Position numbers and translations under genes: made by a program. From NCBI GenBank assembly GCA_900469965.1, contig UBZP01000020.1, forward strand, positions 186,001 to 250,000: a DNA stretch of 64,000 nucleotides. Reading direction: 5' to 3'. This stretch comes from Hyphomicrobiales bacterium. GTDB lineage: Bacteria; Pseudomonadota; Alphaproteobacteria; Rhizobiales; Rhizobiaceae. Position 1 is the first letter of the stretch, and every line of letters starts with the position of its first letter. Below, piece after piece: positions 36,322-45,124 of this stretch. Below the pieces are notes generated by a model, which did not search any database, was not told where the DNA came from, and was given only the letters and a program-made list of their open reading frames with translations.

Positions 36322-37226
36322 CCCAGCCCGCCTACACACCCTATGACGGCTCCGCCCGCCTGTTCACGATCGGTCTCGGCCAGCTCGACCCCGACCGCTG
36401 GCTGGAGCCGGACGACGAACTGGAACGCTACCTTGCGGAAAAGGAGCGCGTGCTGGCGCAGCACCGCGACCAGGTCTTCGTCGAGGAGGACGGCACGCGG
36501 GAGGCGCAGGCCGAGGTTCTGGACCTCGTCGCCGGTTTCGTCACGCGACGGCATCCGCAACGCTATCGCCGTGACGGCGAGGCCATCGTCATCGAGAACG
36601 GTGCCGGCGGCCGCAAGGTCCGGCTGGACGATCCGGGCGTATCGCCGCTCCTCGCAGCCGGCGCGCTCGTCCAGGACGACCTCGTGGTCATGCGCAGGCG
36701 GGACACCGGCTGGCACCTCGTCGCGGGTTACGTCTCCTTCCCCTCCTCCTGGTCGCTGCCGGAGAAGTTCGGCCGGCGGATGGAGGATATCCATGCGCCG
36801 GTGCCGGATTTCGGCGACGGCAGCCGCAATGCCGCCCTCATCAACCGGATGTTCGACAACCTGCAGGTGGAGCGTCCCGTCTTCCGCTTCAACTGGTCGA
36901 TCAATCCGGACGCCGACCTCTACTATCCGGCCTCCAAGGCGCATGGCGCGCTGCCTTCCGGCCACGACCTTGCGCTCGAGCGCACCTTTGCCCGGGTGGA
37001 GCGCCAGACGCTGCGCCGCCTGCCGGCCTCGGGCGACATCCTCTTCACCATCCGCATCTACAACGATCCGCTGGCGGCCGTCCGCAGCCTGCCGAACGCC
37101 GCCGAGGTGGCCGAGACATTCGCAAGCCAGCTCGAGGAACTGACCGATCCGCAGGCCGCCTACAAGGGCCTGATCGACAGGCGCACGGCCTTGGCAAAGC
37201 TGTTGCGCTCGCACACGACCGGCTAG
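36318..37226 (+). CDS. DUF3445 (heme-dependent oxidative N-demethylase-like) protein
   Basis: A 302-residue member of DUF3445, named after the heme-dependent oxidative N-demethylase (HODM) of Pseudomonas. Conserved segments are GYVSFPSSWSLPEKFG, MFDNLQVERPVFRFNWSI and LRRLPASGDILFTIRIY. In HODM the fold binds heme, dimethylamine or related amines; whether this one does is unproven. The ATG overlaps the pabC stop, which links it to the folate operon, an unexpected neighbour for a demethylase. Confidence 0.8.
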   Translation: MTQPAYTPYDGSARLFTIGLGQLDPDRWLEPDDELERYLAEKERVLAQHRDQVFVEEDGTREAQAEVLDLVAGFVTRRHPQRYRRDGEAIVIENGAGGRKVRLDDPGVSPLLAAGALVQDDLVVMRRRDTGWHLVAGYVSFPSSWSLPEKFGRRMEDIHAPVPDFGDGSRNAALINRMFDNLQVERPVFRFNWSINPDADLYYPASKAHGALPSGHDLALERTFARVERQTLRRLPASGDILFTIRIYNDPLAAVRSLPNAAEVAETFASQLEELTDPQAAYKGLIDRRTALAKLLRSHTTG

Positions 37227-37296
37227 CAAAGCCTGCGGCAGCCGCCCTGCCCACTTTATTGTGACGGAATTCTATGCTCTAGGCTGTCTCCGGATC

Positions 37297-37322
37297 GAAA
37301 AGGGCCGCGCGGCCCTCTTTTT
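37297..37322 (+). terminator. Intrinsic terminator between the pab operon and hss
   Basis: AGGGCC-GCGC-GGCCCT (37301-37316) forms a compact hairpin that runs into CTTTTT. It lies 75 bases after the DUF3445 stop but only about 40 bases before hss, so it could end the pab operon or attenuate an hss leader. Confidence 0.6.
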
Positions 37323-37359
37323 GCGACATCGGGACGCTTCCCGTCAGGAGAACGAAAGA

Positions 37360-38811
37360 ATGGCAGAAACGAGCTATCCGGTTTACGGAGAGATCACGGG
37401 CCCGATCATCATGATCGGCTTCGGTTCCATCGGTCGCGGCACGCTGCCGCTGATCGAGCGTCACTTCAAGTACGACAAGAACCGCCTCATCGTCATCGAA
37501 CCGCGCAAGGATGCTGCCGACGACGAGATCTTCAAGAAGCACGGCGTTCGCCACGTCACCGAATTCGTGACGAAGGAAAACTACAAGGACCTGCTGAAGC
37601 CGCTTCTCAAGGAAGGCGGCGGCCAGGCCTTCGTGGTCAACCTCTCGGTCGACACCTCCTCGCTCGACCTCATCAAGCTCTGCCGCAAGCACGACGCGCT
37701 CTACATCGACACGGTGGTGGAGCCCTGGCTCGGCTTCTATTTCGACAAGAGCCTGAAGAACGCCGACCGCACCAACTATGCGCTGCGCGAGACGGTGCGC
37801 AAGGAGAAGGCGAAGAACCCCGGCGGCACCACCGCCGTCTCCACCTGCGGCGCAAACCCGGGCATGGTGTCCTGGTTCGTCAAGGAGGCGCTGGTCAACC
37901 TCGCTCGCGACCTCGGCATCAAGCACGACATCCCTGCGCAGGACGACCGCGAGGGCTGGGCCAGGCTGATGAAGAAGGTCGGCGTGAAGGGCATCCACAT
38001 CGCCGAGCGCGACACCCAGCGCACCAAGCGTCCGAAGCCGCTCGACACCTTCTGGAACACCTGGTCGGTGGAAGGCTTCATCTCCGAGGGCCTGCAGCCG
38101 GCCGAGCTCGGCTGGGGCACCCACGAGAACTGGATGCCGAAGAACGCCAAGAAGCACAAGAAGGGCTGCAAGGCGGCGATCTACCTCGAGCAGCCGGGCG
38201 CCAACACGCGCGTGCGCACCTGGTGCCCGACGCCCGGCCCGCAATACGGCTTCCTCGTCACCCATAACGAATCGATCTCGATCGCCGACTTCTTCACCGT
38301 CCGCGACAAGGACGGCGACGTCACCTACCGGCCGACCTGCCATTACGCCTACCATCCGGCCAACGACGCGGTGCTGTCGCTGCACGAGATGTTCGGCAAC
38401 GGCGGCAACGCCCAGCCGGTCCACCACGTCCTCGACGAGAACGAGCTGGTCGACGGCATCGACGAACTCGGCGTGCTGCTCTACGGCCACGACAAGAACG
38501 CCTACTGGTACGGCTCGCGCCTGTCGCTCGAAGAGACCCGCAGGATCGCCCCCTACCAGAACGCCACCGGCCTGCAGGTGACCTCCGCCGTCCTCGCCGG
38601 CATGGTCTGGGCGCTGGAGAACCCCAAGGCCGGCATCGTCGAGGCCGACGAGATGGACTACCGCCGCTGCCTCGAGGTCCAGCGCCCCTATCTCGGCCCG
38701 GTCGAGGGCCACTACACCGACTGGACCCCGCTCGACGGCCGCCCGGGCCTGTTCCCGGAAGACCTCGACACCAAGGACCCGTGGCAGTTCCGCAACATCC
38801 TCTTCCGATAA
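37360..38811 (+). CDS. hss: Homospermidine synthase
   Basis: This 483-residue NAD-dependent enzyme makes homospermidine from putrescine, the major polyamine of many rhizobia. The N-terminal Rossmann motif IIMIGFGSIGRGTLPLIERH is clear, as are STCGANPGMVSWFVKEAL and PAELGWGTHENWMP. Start MAETSYPVYGE follows AGGAG; an upstream in-frame Met lies before a terminator hairpin. The length matches rhizobial enzymes. No other polyamine gene is in the window. Confidence 0.95.
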   Translation: MAETSYPVYGEITGPIIMIGFGSIGRGTLPLIERHFKYDKNRLIVIEPRKDAADDEIFKKHGVRHVTEFVTKENYKDLLKPLLKEGGGQAFVVNLSVDTSSLDLIKLCRKHDALYIDTVVEPWLGFYFDKSLKNADRTNYALRETVRKEKAKNPGGTTAVSTCGANPGMVSWFVKEALVNLARDLGIKHDIPAQDDREGWARLMKKVGVKGIHIAERDTQRTKRPKPLDTFWNTWSVEGFISEGLQPAELGWGTHENWMPKNAKKHKKGCKAAIYLEQPGANTRVRTWCPTPGPQYGFLVTHNESISIADFFTVRDKDGDVTYRPTCHYAYHPANDAVLSLHEMFGNGGNAQPVHHVLDENELVDGIDELGVLLYGHDKNAYWYGSRLSLEETRRIAPYQNATGLQVTSAVLAGMVWALENPKAGIVEADEMDYRRCLEVQRPYLGPVEGHYTDWTPLDGRPGLFPEDLDTKDPWQFRNILFR

Positions 38812-38837
38812 GCGCGAACACCACACTGTTTCAAGGG

Positions 38838-38867
38838 AACGCCCGCCGCCGCGCGGGCGTTTGCTTT
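38838..38867 (+). terminator. Rho-independent terminator after hss
   Basis: AACGCCCGC (38838-38846) pairs with GCGGGCGTT (38853-38861), loop CGCCGC, followed by a T-rich tract (TTGCTTTT). Confidence 0.75.
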
Positions 38868-38980
38868 TGCGGCGGATAACACCCGACGTTCCGGGGCGTC
38901 TCTTGCTTTCACCGTCCGATCGCGGCATGGTCGGGCCGACTTTTGAAACCCTTTTGCCGGGTAAGTCTACGGAGTCCCTG

Positions 38981-39349
38981 ATGAAACCCTTGATCGTTGC
39001 TTCCCTGTTGACCGCTGCTGCGGCGCTCGCTTCCTGCCAGAGTTCGGAGCGTGCGAACACCTATGCCCCGGTCGCCCAGGCGCCGCAGGGCGTGGACGGA
39101 TCATGGGTGGATGCGAACGGCCTGGTCTCCACCTTCAACGGCGGCCAGTTCGCCACCCGGACGACCGACACCAATACGACGATGGCGACCGGCACCTATG
39201 TCCAGCAGCCCGGCGGACTGATCGAGATCAGCCTGTTCTCCAACATCTCCAAGTCGGCCTCCAAGGCCAACTGCTCTCTCGTCACCCCGCGCCAGCTGAA
39301 CTGCACCTCGAGCTCGGGCGCCCAGTTCACCCTGAACCGCCAGGGCTGA
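38981..39349 (+). CDS. Outer-membrane lipoprotein, Omp10 family
   Basis: This 122-residue lipoprotein has a signal peptide ending with lipobox LASC, lipid-attached Cys19. The mature domain with GSWVDANGLVSTFNGGQFATR and NCTSSSGAQFTLNRQ resembles Brucella Omp10, a small beta-sheet outer-membrane lipoprotein. The internal pair of Cys (NCSL, LNC) may form a disulfide. GGAG precedes the ATG. The exact role is unknown. Confidence 0.8.
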   Translation: MKPLIVASLLTAAAALASCQSSERANTYAPVAQAPQGVDGSWVDANGLVSTFNGGQFATRTTDTNTTMATGTYVQQPGGLIEISLFSNISKSASKANCSLVTPRQLNCTSSSGAQFTLNRQG

Positions 39350-39390
39350 GCACCCCCCTTCGCAGCCGGCCGCGCCTTCGGGAGAAGACC

Positions 39391-40224
39391 TTGGACATTC
39401 AACGCATCGCAGCCTTCTCCGAAGGCGAGACCGGCGGCAATCCCGCAGGCGTCCTGATCGCGGAAACGCTGCCCGCGCCTGCAGACATGCAGCGGCTCGC
39501 AGCCGAGGTCGGTTTTTCGGAGACGGCCTTCGCCGCGCCGCAGGGCGACGGCTGGCGCGTGCGCTACTTCTCGCCGAAGATCGAGGTGCCGTTCTGCGGG
39601 CATGCGACGATCGCGCTCGGCGCCGCCCTCGCCCTGAAATTCGGCGACGGCACGTTTGCGCTGGCGCTGAACGATGCCGACATCTCCGTCGAAGCGACGA
39701 AGGCGGACGGCGTCGTCTCCGCCGCCCTCCAGTCTCCGCCGACGCGCAGCCGGCCTTCACCGCCCGCATTGACCGCCGAGATCATGGCGCTCTTCGGCTT
39801 TTCGGCAGACGACCTCGACCCGGCCATTCCCCCTGCCCTCATCAACGGCGGCGCCGATCATTTCGTGCTGGCGCTGAAATCGCGCGAGCGGCTGGCCGCT
39901 ATGGCCTATGATTTCGAACCGACCCGCGCGGTGATGCTGCGCGAGGGCTGGGCGACGATCCTGCTCGCCTTCGCCGAGACGCCGCGGCTGTTCCACACCC
40001 GCAATCCCTTCGCCTCCGGCGGCGTCTACGAGGATCCGGCGACGGGTGCCGCAACCGCTGCCTTTGCCGGATACCTGCGCGATCTCGGCTGGTCGCACGA
40101 AGGCTCGATCGAGATCGTCCAGGGCGAGGACATGGGCATGCGCTCGCGTCTCCATGCCGAGATCCCGGCCGAGCCGGGCAGCTCGATCCGCGTCAGCGGC
40201 ACGGCGCGGATCATGCGGGGCTGA
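39391..40224 (+). CDS. PhzF family isomerase-like protein
   Basis: A 277-residue protein of the PhzF/diaminopimelate epimerase fold, with catalytic Glu44 in VGFSETAF and VPFCGHATIALG, GVYEDPATGAA motifs. PhzF enzymes isomerise hydrophobic substrates; most homologues outside phenazine clusters have unknown substrates. The start is TTG at 39391 with GGAGAAGA just upstream, the only site giving the conserved N terminus (MDIQRIAAFS when initiated with Met). It is probably transcribed with the lipoprotein gene. Confidence 0.82.
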   Translation: MDIQRIAAFSEGETGGNPAGVLIAETLPAPADMQRLAAEVGFSETAFAAPQGDGWRVRYFSPKIEVPFCGHATIALGAALALKFGDGTFALALNDADISVEATKADGVVSAALQSPPTRSRPSPPALTAEIMALFGFSADDLDPAIPPALINGGADHFVLALKSRERLAAMAYDFEPTRAVMLREGWATILLAFAETPRLFHTRNPFASGGVYEDPATGAATAAFAGYLRDLGWSHEGSIEIVQGEDMGMRSRLHAEIPAEPGSSIRVSGTARIMRG

Positions 40225-40396
40225 GGCGCCTCCGGGCGCCGGCGCTTAACCTTCTTCCACAGCCGGCACCGGCCCGATCGGTTTTCCTCTTGAAGTTGCG
40301 CCTGCGCGGTGGAACCATCGGTTCCGTTCGGGAACCGAGGCCGCCCGGCGCCTGCCTGAGAAGCGGCCCTCCCGCAGGAAACAGGAGAACCTGCCC

Positions 40397-42253
40397 ATGA
40401 ATTGCATTCGCCTCGGCCTCTTGGCCACCTCCCTGCTGGCCCTGTCCGGAGGTACGGCATTCGCCGACTACGAACTGAACATTCTCCACATCAACGACCT
40501 GCACTCGCGCATCGAGCCGATCAACAAGTACGATTCCACCTGCTCGGCCGAGGAGGAGGGCAAGAACGAATGCTTCGGCGGCATCGCCCGCATGAAGACG
40601 GCGATCGACACCCGCCGCAAGGCGCTTTCCGACGCCGGAGCGAACGTTCTGGTGCTCGACGCCGGCGACCAGTTCCAGGGCTCGCTGTTCTACACCACCT
40701 ACAAGAGCCAGGCGGTCGCCGATTTCATGAACGGCATCGGCTTCGACGCCATGGCCGTCGGCAACCACGAATTCGACAACGGCCCGGAGGAACTCGCGAA
40801 GTTCCTCGACAGAGCCAAGTTCCCGATCATCTCCGGCAACACCGTCGCCGGCGCCGACACGCCGATCGCCAACCGCATTCCCGGTTACGTGATCAAGGAC
40901 ATCGGCGGCCAGAAGGTCGCCGTCGTCTCGGTGCTGGCCACCGACACCGACGAGACCTCCTCCCCCGGCAAGAGCGTCTTCTTCGAAGACGAGATCACCT
41001 ATCTCAAGGGCGTCATCCCGACGATTAAGGCCGAGGGCGTCAACAAGATCGTGCTCCTCTCCCACGTCGGCTACCGGCGCGACCAGGAGATCGCCCGGGC
41101 CGTCGACGGCATCGACGTCATCGTCGGCGGCCACAGCCATACGCTTCTGTCCAACACCGACGAGAAGGCCATCGGCCCCTATCCGACCTTCGTCCGGAAC
41201 CCCGCCGGCGTCGACGTGCCGATCGTCCAGGCCTATGCCTACTCGAAATATCTCGGCGACCTGAAGGTCGTTTTCGATGACGCGGGCAATGTGAAATCCA
41301 CCAGCGGTGCGCCGATCCTGCTCGATGCCGCCTTCACGCCCGACGCGGGCTTCGCGGCGAAGGTGAAGGAACTGGCAGGCCCGATCGAGGAGATGAAGAC
41401 GAAGATCGTCGCCGAGACCGCGGCCCCGATCGACGGCACGCGCGAGAGCTGCCGCGCCGGCGAGTGCGAGATGGGCAATCTCGTCGCCGATGCCCTGCTC
41501 GACCGCACCAAGGGACAGGGCGTCACCGCCGCGATCACCAACGGTGGCGGCCTGCGCGCCTCGATCGACGCCGGCCCGGTTTCCATGGGCGAGATCATCA
41601 CCGTGCTGCCGTTCCAGAACACCGTCTCGACCTTCGGCCTGAAGGGCTCCGACATCGTCGCGGCCCTGGAGAACGGCCTGAGCGAGATCGAGGACGGCGC
41701 CGGCCGCTTCCCGCAGGTCGCCGGCATGAAATTCACCTTCGACACGTCGAAGCCAGCCGGCAGCCGCGTCGTCTCCGTGCAGATGCGGGAGGGCGATGCC
41801 TTCGTCCCGCTCGACCCGGCCAAGGTCTACACGCTCGCCTCCAACAACTACATGCGGGCAGGCGGCGACGGCTACAAGATCTTCGCCACCGCCGCGACGA
41901 ACGCCTACGACTTCGGGCCGACGCTCGACGAAGTGCTCGCCGACTACCTCGCCGCCCACCGGCCGTACAAGCCCTATACCGACGGGCGCATCGCCACGGC
42001 CTCTGCGGCAACGGCCGCAGCAGCACCCGCAGCGCCGGGCACGTCGACCGAACCGGCGGCGGCCGCCCCGGCATCGCCTGCGCCGGCGACCGGCCCCGCC
42101 AAGCATGTCGTCGTGCGCGGCGATACGCTCTGGGACCTGGCCGAGGAAGCCTATGGCGACGGCTTCCAGTGGCGAAAGATCTCCGAGGCGAACGGCAATC
42201 CGGAACCAAGGGCGCTCGCCATCGGTTCAGAGCTGGAAGTCCCGGCCAAATAA
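40397..42253 (+). CDS. Secreted 5'-nucleotidase/metallophosphatase with C-terminal LysM domain
   Basis: A 618-residue protein with a signal peptide (residues 1-23, ending TAFA). The metallophosphatase domain contains LHINDLHSRIEP, VLDAGDQFQGS, VGNHEFDN and VGGHSH, all metal ligands. The 5'-nucleotidase C-terminal domain has NGGGLRASID and SNNYMRAGGDGY. After an Ala/Pro linker comes a LysM domain (about 568-617, VVVRGDTLWDLAEEAYGD). It should hydrolyse nucleotides in the periplasm while anchored to peptidoglycan. The fusion is modular; substrate specificity is not determined. Confidence 0.9.
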   Translation: MNCIRLGLLATSLLALSGGTAFADYELNILHINDLHSRIEPINKYDSTCSAEEEGKNECFGGIARMKTAIDTRRKALSDAGANVLVLDAGDQFQGSLFYTTYKSQAVADFMNGIGFDAMAVGNHEFDNGPEELAKFLDRAKFPIISGNTVAGADTPIANRIPGYVIKDIGGQKVAVVSVLATDTDETSSPGKSVFFEDEITYLKGVIPTIKAEGVNKIVLLSHVGYRRDQEIARAVDGIDVIVGGHSHTLLSNTDEKAIGPYPTFVRNPAGVDVPIVQAYAYSKYLGDLKVVFDDAGNVKSTSGAPILLDAAFTPDAGFAAKVKELAGPIEEMKTKIVAETAAPIDGTRESCRAGECEMGNLVADALLDRTKGQGVTAAITNGGGLRASIDAGPVSMGEIITVLPFQNTVSTFGLKGSDIVAALENGLSEIEDGAGRFPQVAGMKFTFDTSKPAGSRVVSVQMREGDAFVPLDPAKVYTLASNNYMRAGGDGYKIFATAATNAYDFGPTLDEVLADYLAAHRPYKPYTDGRIATASAATAAAAPAAPGTSTEPAAAAPASPAPATGPAKHVVVRGDTLWDLAEEAYGDGFQWRKISEANGNPEPRALAIGSELEVPAK

Positions 42254-42278
42254 AAGGACAATTTGTCTCAACATTCGC

Positions 42279-42314
42279 GCCGGCCCGGGCTTCCCCGGTC
42301 CGGCTTTTCTTTTT
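42279..42314 (+). terminator. Rho-independent terminator after the nucleotidase gene
   Basis: A G+C stem (42279-42289 with 42294-42304, one mismatch, loop CTTC) is followed by TTTTCTTTTT. It overlaps the start of the hemH promoter region. Confidence 0.75.
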
Positions 42315-42328
42315 AGAACGGTTTTAGG
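42312..42328 (+). promoter_or_regulatory. Irr-box (ICE)-like motif upstream of hemH
   Basis: TTTAGAA (42312-42318), three bases, then TTTTAGG (42322-42328). The first half equals the iron control element consensus TTTAGAA-N3-TTCTAAA and the second matches four of seven. It is 55 bases before the hemH start, a sensible place for control of heme synthesis by Irr. Confidence 0.35.
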
Positions 42329-42382
42329 ATTTGCCGCCCGGCCGCTACCGCCACCGTCAGACCGAACGCACAGGACCCGAAC

Positions 42383-43414
42383 ATGCAGAATGCCGTCACG
42401 AAGCCCGCCGATCATCCGTCCGTCAAGCACGGCAGGATCGGCGTCCTGCTCGTCAATCTCGGCACGCCGGACGGGACCGACTACACCTCGATGCGCCGCT
42501 ACCTGAAGGAGTTCCTGACCGACAAGCGGGTGATCGAGTGGCCGAGGATCGCCTGGTACCCGATCCTGTTCGGCATCGTGCTCAACACCCGCCCGGGCAA
42601 GGTGGGCAAGGCTTACGAACTGATCTGGAACAAGGAGAAGAACGAGAGCTTCCTGCGCACCTATACGCGCAACCAGGCGGAACTGATGGCGACCGCGCTT
42701 GCCGACCACCCGGACGTCATCGTCGACTGGGCGATGCGCTACGGCCAGCCCTCGATCGCCTCGCGCATGGAGCACCTGCAGAAGCAGGGGTGCGAGCGCA
42801 TCCTGCTCTTTCCCCTCTATCCGCAATATGCGGCCGCCACCACCGCGACCGTCAACGACAAGGCCTTCGAGGCGCTCCTGAAGATGCGCTGGCAGCCGGC
42901 GCTGCGCACCGTGCCGCCCTATCACGACGATCCGACCTATATCGAGGCGCTCGCCAATTCCATCACCGCCCATCTTTCGACGCTCGACTGGGAGCCGGAG
43001 GTCGTGCTCGCCTCCTTCCACGGCATCCCGAAATCCTATTTCGACAAGGGCGACCCCTACTACTGCCAGTGCCAGAAGACCGCGCGCCTGCTGCGTGACC
43101 GCCTCGGCTGGTCGGAGGAGAAGCTGCGCGTGACCTTCCAGTCGCGCTTCGGCCCGGAGGAGTGGCTGCAGCCCTATACCGACAAGACGGTGGAGCGACT
43201 GGCGCAGGAAGGCATAAAGAAGATCGCCGTCCTCAATCCCGGCTTCGTCTCCGACTGCCTGGAGACGCTGGAGGAGATCGCCGGCCAGGCGGCCGAGAGC
43301 TTCCACCACAATGGCGGCGAGAAGTTCGCCCACATCCCCTGCCTGAACGACAGCCCCGACGGCATGGCCGTCCTGGAGAAGGTCGTCCGCCGCGAACTCG
43401 CAGGCTGGATCTGA
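42383..43414 (+). CDS. hemH: Ferrochelatase
   Basis: This 343-residue enzyme inserts Fe2+ into protoporphyrin IX, the last step of heme synthesis, at the inner-membrane face. GVLLVNLGTPDGTD opens it, and the active-site histidine is in LASFHGIPKSYFDKGDPY. FQSRFGPEEWLQPYTDKT and NPGFVSDCLETLEEI are also typical. There is no C-terminal Fe-S cysteine cluster like that of some ferrochelatases. An Irr-box-like motif upstream suggests iron-dependent control. Confidence 0.95.
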   Translation: MQNAVTKPADHPSVKHGRIGVLLVNLGTPDGTDYTSMRRYLKEFLTDKRVIEWPRIAWYPILFGIVLNTRPGKVGKAYELIWNKEKNESFLRTYTRNQAELMATALADHPDVIVDWAMRYGQPSIASRMEHLQKQGCERILLFPLYPQYAAATTATVNDKAFEALLKMRWQPALRTVPPYHDDPTYIEALANSITAHLSTLDWEPEVVLASFHGIPKSYFDKGDPYYCQCQKTARLLRDRLGWSEEKLRVTFQSRFGPEEWLQPYTDKTVERLAQEGIKKIAVLNPGFVSDCLETLEEIAGQAAESFHHNGGEKFAHIPCLNDSPDGMAVLEKVVRRELAGWI

Positions 43415-43574
43415 TCCGGCCTGACGGATCGACTGGCAGCGACGGCGAAATTGCGCTGGCCTTGGGGCGGGGATTGCGTAGAGTGGCCCGGATAACGCGT
43501 TGAATCTGCGCACAATCCTGCCCGGACCCTTCCGCACGACCGGGCACCGTGCGCAAAGCCGAAGGGGACGGGGC

Positions 43575-44588
43575 ATGTCGTTGGACGGTTTGGATATTTT
43601 TGTCGTGGCACTGGTGATCCTGGTGCTGTGGCTGCTGTTTGCCGGGATCAAGACCGTGCCGCAGGGCTACCAGTACACGGTCGAGCGCTTCGGCCGCTAC
43701 ACCCGCACGCTGCAGCCGGGCCTGAACCTGATCATCCCCTTCTTCGACAAGATCGGCGCGCGGATGAACGTGATGGAGCAGGTGCTGGAGATCCCGACGC
43801 AGGAGGTGATCACCCGCGACAATGCCAGCGTCTCCGCCGATGCGGTCGCCTTCTTCCAGGTGCTGAACGCAGCCCAGGCGGCCTACCAGGTCTCCAATCT
43901 GGAAAATGCGATCATGAACCTGACCATGACCAACATCCGCTCGGTCATGGGCTCGATGGATCTCGACGAGCTCCTGTCCAATCGCGATGCCATCAACGAG
44001 CGGCTGCTGCATGTCGTCGACGATGCGGCCGGCCCCTGGGGCGTGAAGATCACCCGCGTCGAGATCAAGGACATCGCGCCGCCGAAGGATCTCGTCGACG
44101 CGATGGCCCGGCAGATGAAGGCCGAGCGCGAGAAGCGGGCACAGGTGCTGGAGGCCGAAGGCGCCCGCAACGCCCAGATCCTGCGCGCCGAGGGCGCCAA
44201 GCAGTCGGCGATCCTCCAGGCCGAGGGCCAGCGCGAGGCCGCCTTCCGCGACGCCGAGGCGCGCGAGCGCCTGGCCGAGGCCGAGGCCAAGGCGACGAGG
44301 ATGGTGTCGGAGGCGATCGCCGCCGGCGACGTGCAGGCGATCAACTACTTCGTGGCCCAGAAATACACCGAGGCGCTCGCCACCGTCGGCACCGCGCCGA
44401 ACGCCAAGATCGTGCTGATGCCGATGGAGGCCTCCTCGCTGATCGGCTCGCTCGGCGGCATCGGCGCCATCGCCCGCGAGGTCTTCGGCGACGGCCCGCA
44501 GCCGGTTCCGCCCCGCCCGCGCGGCGCGACGCCCGCGGCAGGCGGCGTGGTCCGCAATCCGTTCGATACGACGCAAAGGGAAAGCTGA
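43575..44588 (+). CDS. SPFH/band-7 domain protein (QmcA-like)
   Basis: A 337-residue membrane protein with one N-terminal transmembrane helix ([18 protein letters not shown]), then the band-7 domain starting [16 protein letters not shown] long Ala/Glu/Arg-rich coiled coil (about 190-275) and a disordered tail follow. Such proteins oligomerise in the inner membrane and organise proteases and lipid domains, often with an NfeD-type partner, here encoded four bases downstream. Start MSLDGLDIF follows GAAGGGGACGGGG. Confidence 0.87.
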   Translation: MSLDGLDIFVVALVILVLWLLFAGIKTVPQGYQYTVERFGRYTRTLQPGLNLIIPFFDKIGARMNVMEQVLEIPTQEVITRDNASVSADAVAFFQVLNAAQAAYQVSNLENAIMNLTMTNIRSVMGSMDLDELLSNRDAINERLLHVVDDAAGPWGVKITRVEIKDIAPPKDLVDAMARQMKAEREKRAQVLEAEGARNAQILRAEGAKQSAILQAEGQREAAFRDAEARERLAEAEAKATRMVSEAIAAGDVQAINYFVAQKYTEALATVGTAPNAKIVLMPMEASSLIGSLGGIGAIAREVFGDGPQPVPPRPRGATPAAGGVVRNPFDTTQRES

Positions 44589-44591
44589 GCC

Positions 44592-45050
44592 ATGATCGCC
44601 AAGATCGCAGGCGAACTCGGCCCCTGGGCCTGGTGGGTGCTCGGCGTCGTGCTGCTGACGCTGGAAGTGCTGATGCCCGGCGTGTTCCTCGTCTGGATCG
44701 GCATTGCCGCCATCGTCACCGGCGCGCTGTCGCTGCTTCTCTGGGAGACCGGCTGGTGGTTCTGGCAGCTTCAGTGGCTGGCCTTCGCCGCCCTTTCCAT
44801 CGCCGCCGTCCTCGTCGGCCGCAGGCTGGTCGCCCGCAACGAGAAGCGGACGGACGAACCCTTCCTGAACCAGCGCGGCCAGAGCCTGATCGGCCGCACC
44901 GCCACCCTCGACCAGCCGATCACCGAGGGCCGCGGCCGCATCCGCCTCGACGACACGATGTGGAACGTGCAGGGCCCGGACCTTCCGGTCGGCACGCGCG
45001 TCCGCGTCGTGGCGAGCTCCGGCCGCGACTTGACGGTGGAGCCGGTGTAG
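44592..45050 (+). CDS. NfeD-like membrane protein
   Basis: A 152-residue protein with three hydrophobic segments within the first 75 residues (WAWWVLGVVLLTLEVLMPG, IGIAAIVTGALSLLL, WLAFAALSIAAVLVGRRL). A C-terminal OB-fold domain follows with RTATLDQPITEGRGRIRL. It is the short NfeD type that partners stomatin/SPFH proteins, consistent with the adjacent QmcA-like gene. The role is probably envelope quality control, by analogy. Confidence 0.85.
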   Translation: MIAKIAGELGPWAWWVLGVVLLTLEVLMPGVFLVWIGIAAIVTGALSLLLWETGWWFWQLQWLAFAALSIAAVLVGRRLVARNEKRTDEPFLNQRGQSLIGRTATLDQPITEGRGRIRLDDTMWNVQGPDLPVGTRVRVVASSGRDLTVEPV

Positions 45051-45062
45051 CCGGATACGAAA

Positions 45063-45091
45063 AACCCGCCGCGGCTCGGCCGCGGCGGGTT
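45063..45091. terminator. Bidirectional terminator (NfeD / kpsF)
   Basis: AACCCGCCGCGG (45063-45074) pairs with 45080-45091, loop CTCGG, with TTTTTCG on the minus exit. It serves both convergent genes. Confidence 0.75.
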
Positions 45092-45124
45092 CCTGGTTCT
45101 GGCAAACCTGCTTGCAGCTGTCGC

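Noticed and set aside
39103-39390. Upstream extension of the PhzF frame to 39103
   Set aside because: The extension overlaps the Omp10-like lipoprotein gene in another frame. The TTG at 39391 with GGAGAAGA gives the family N terminus.
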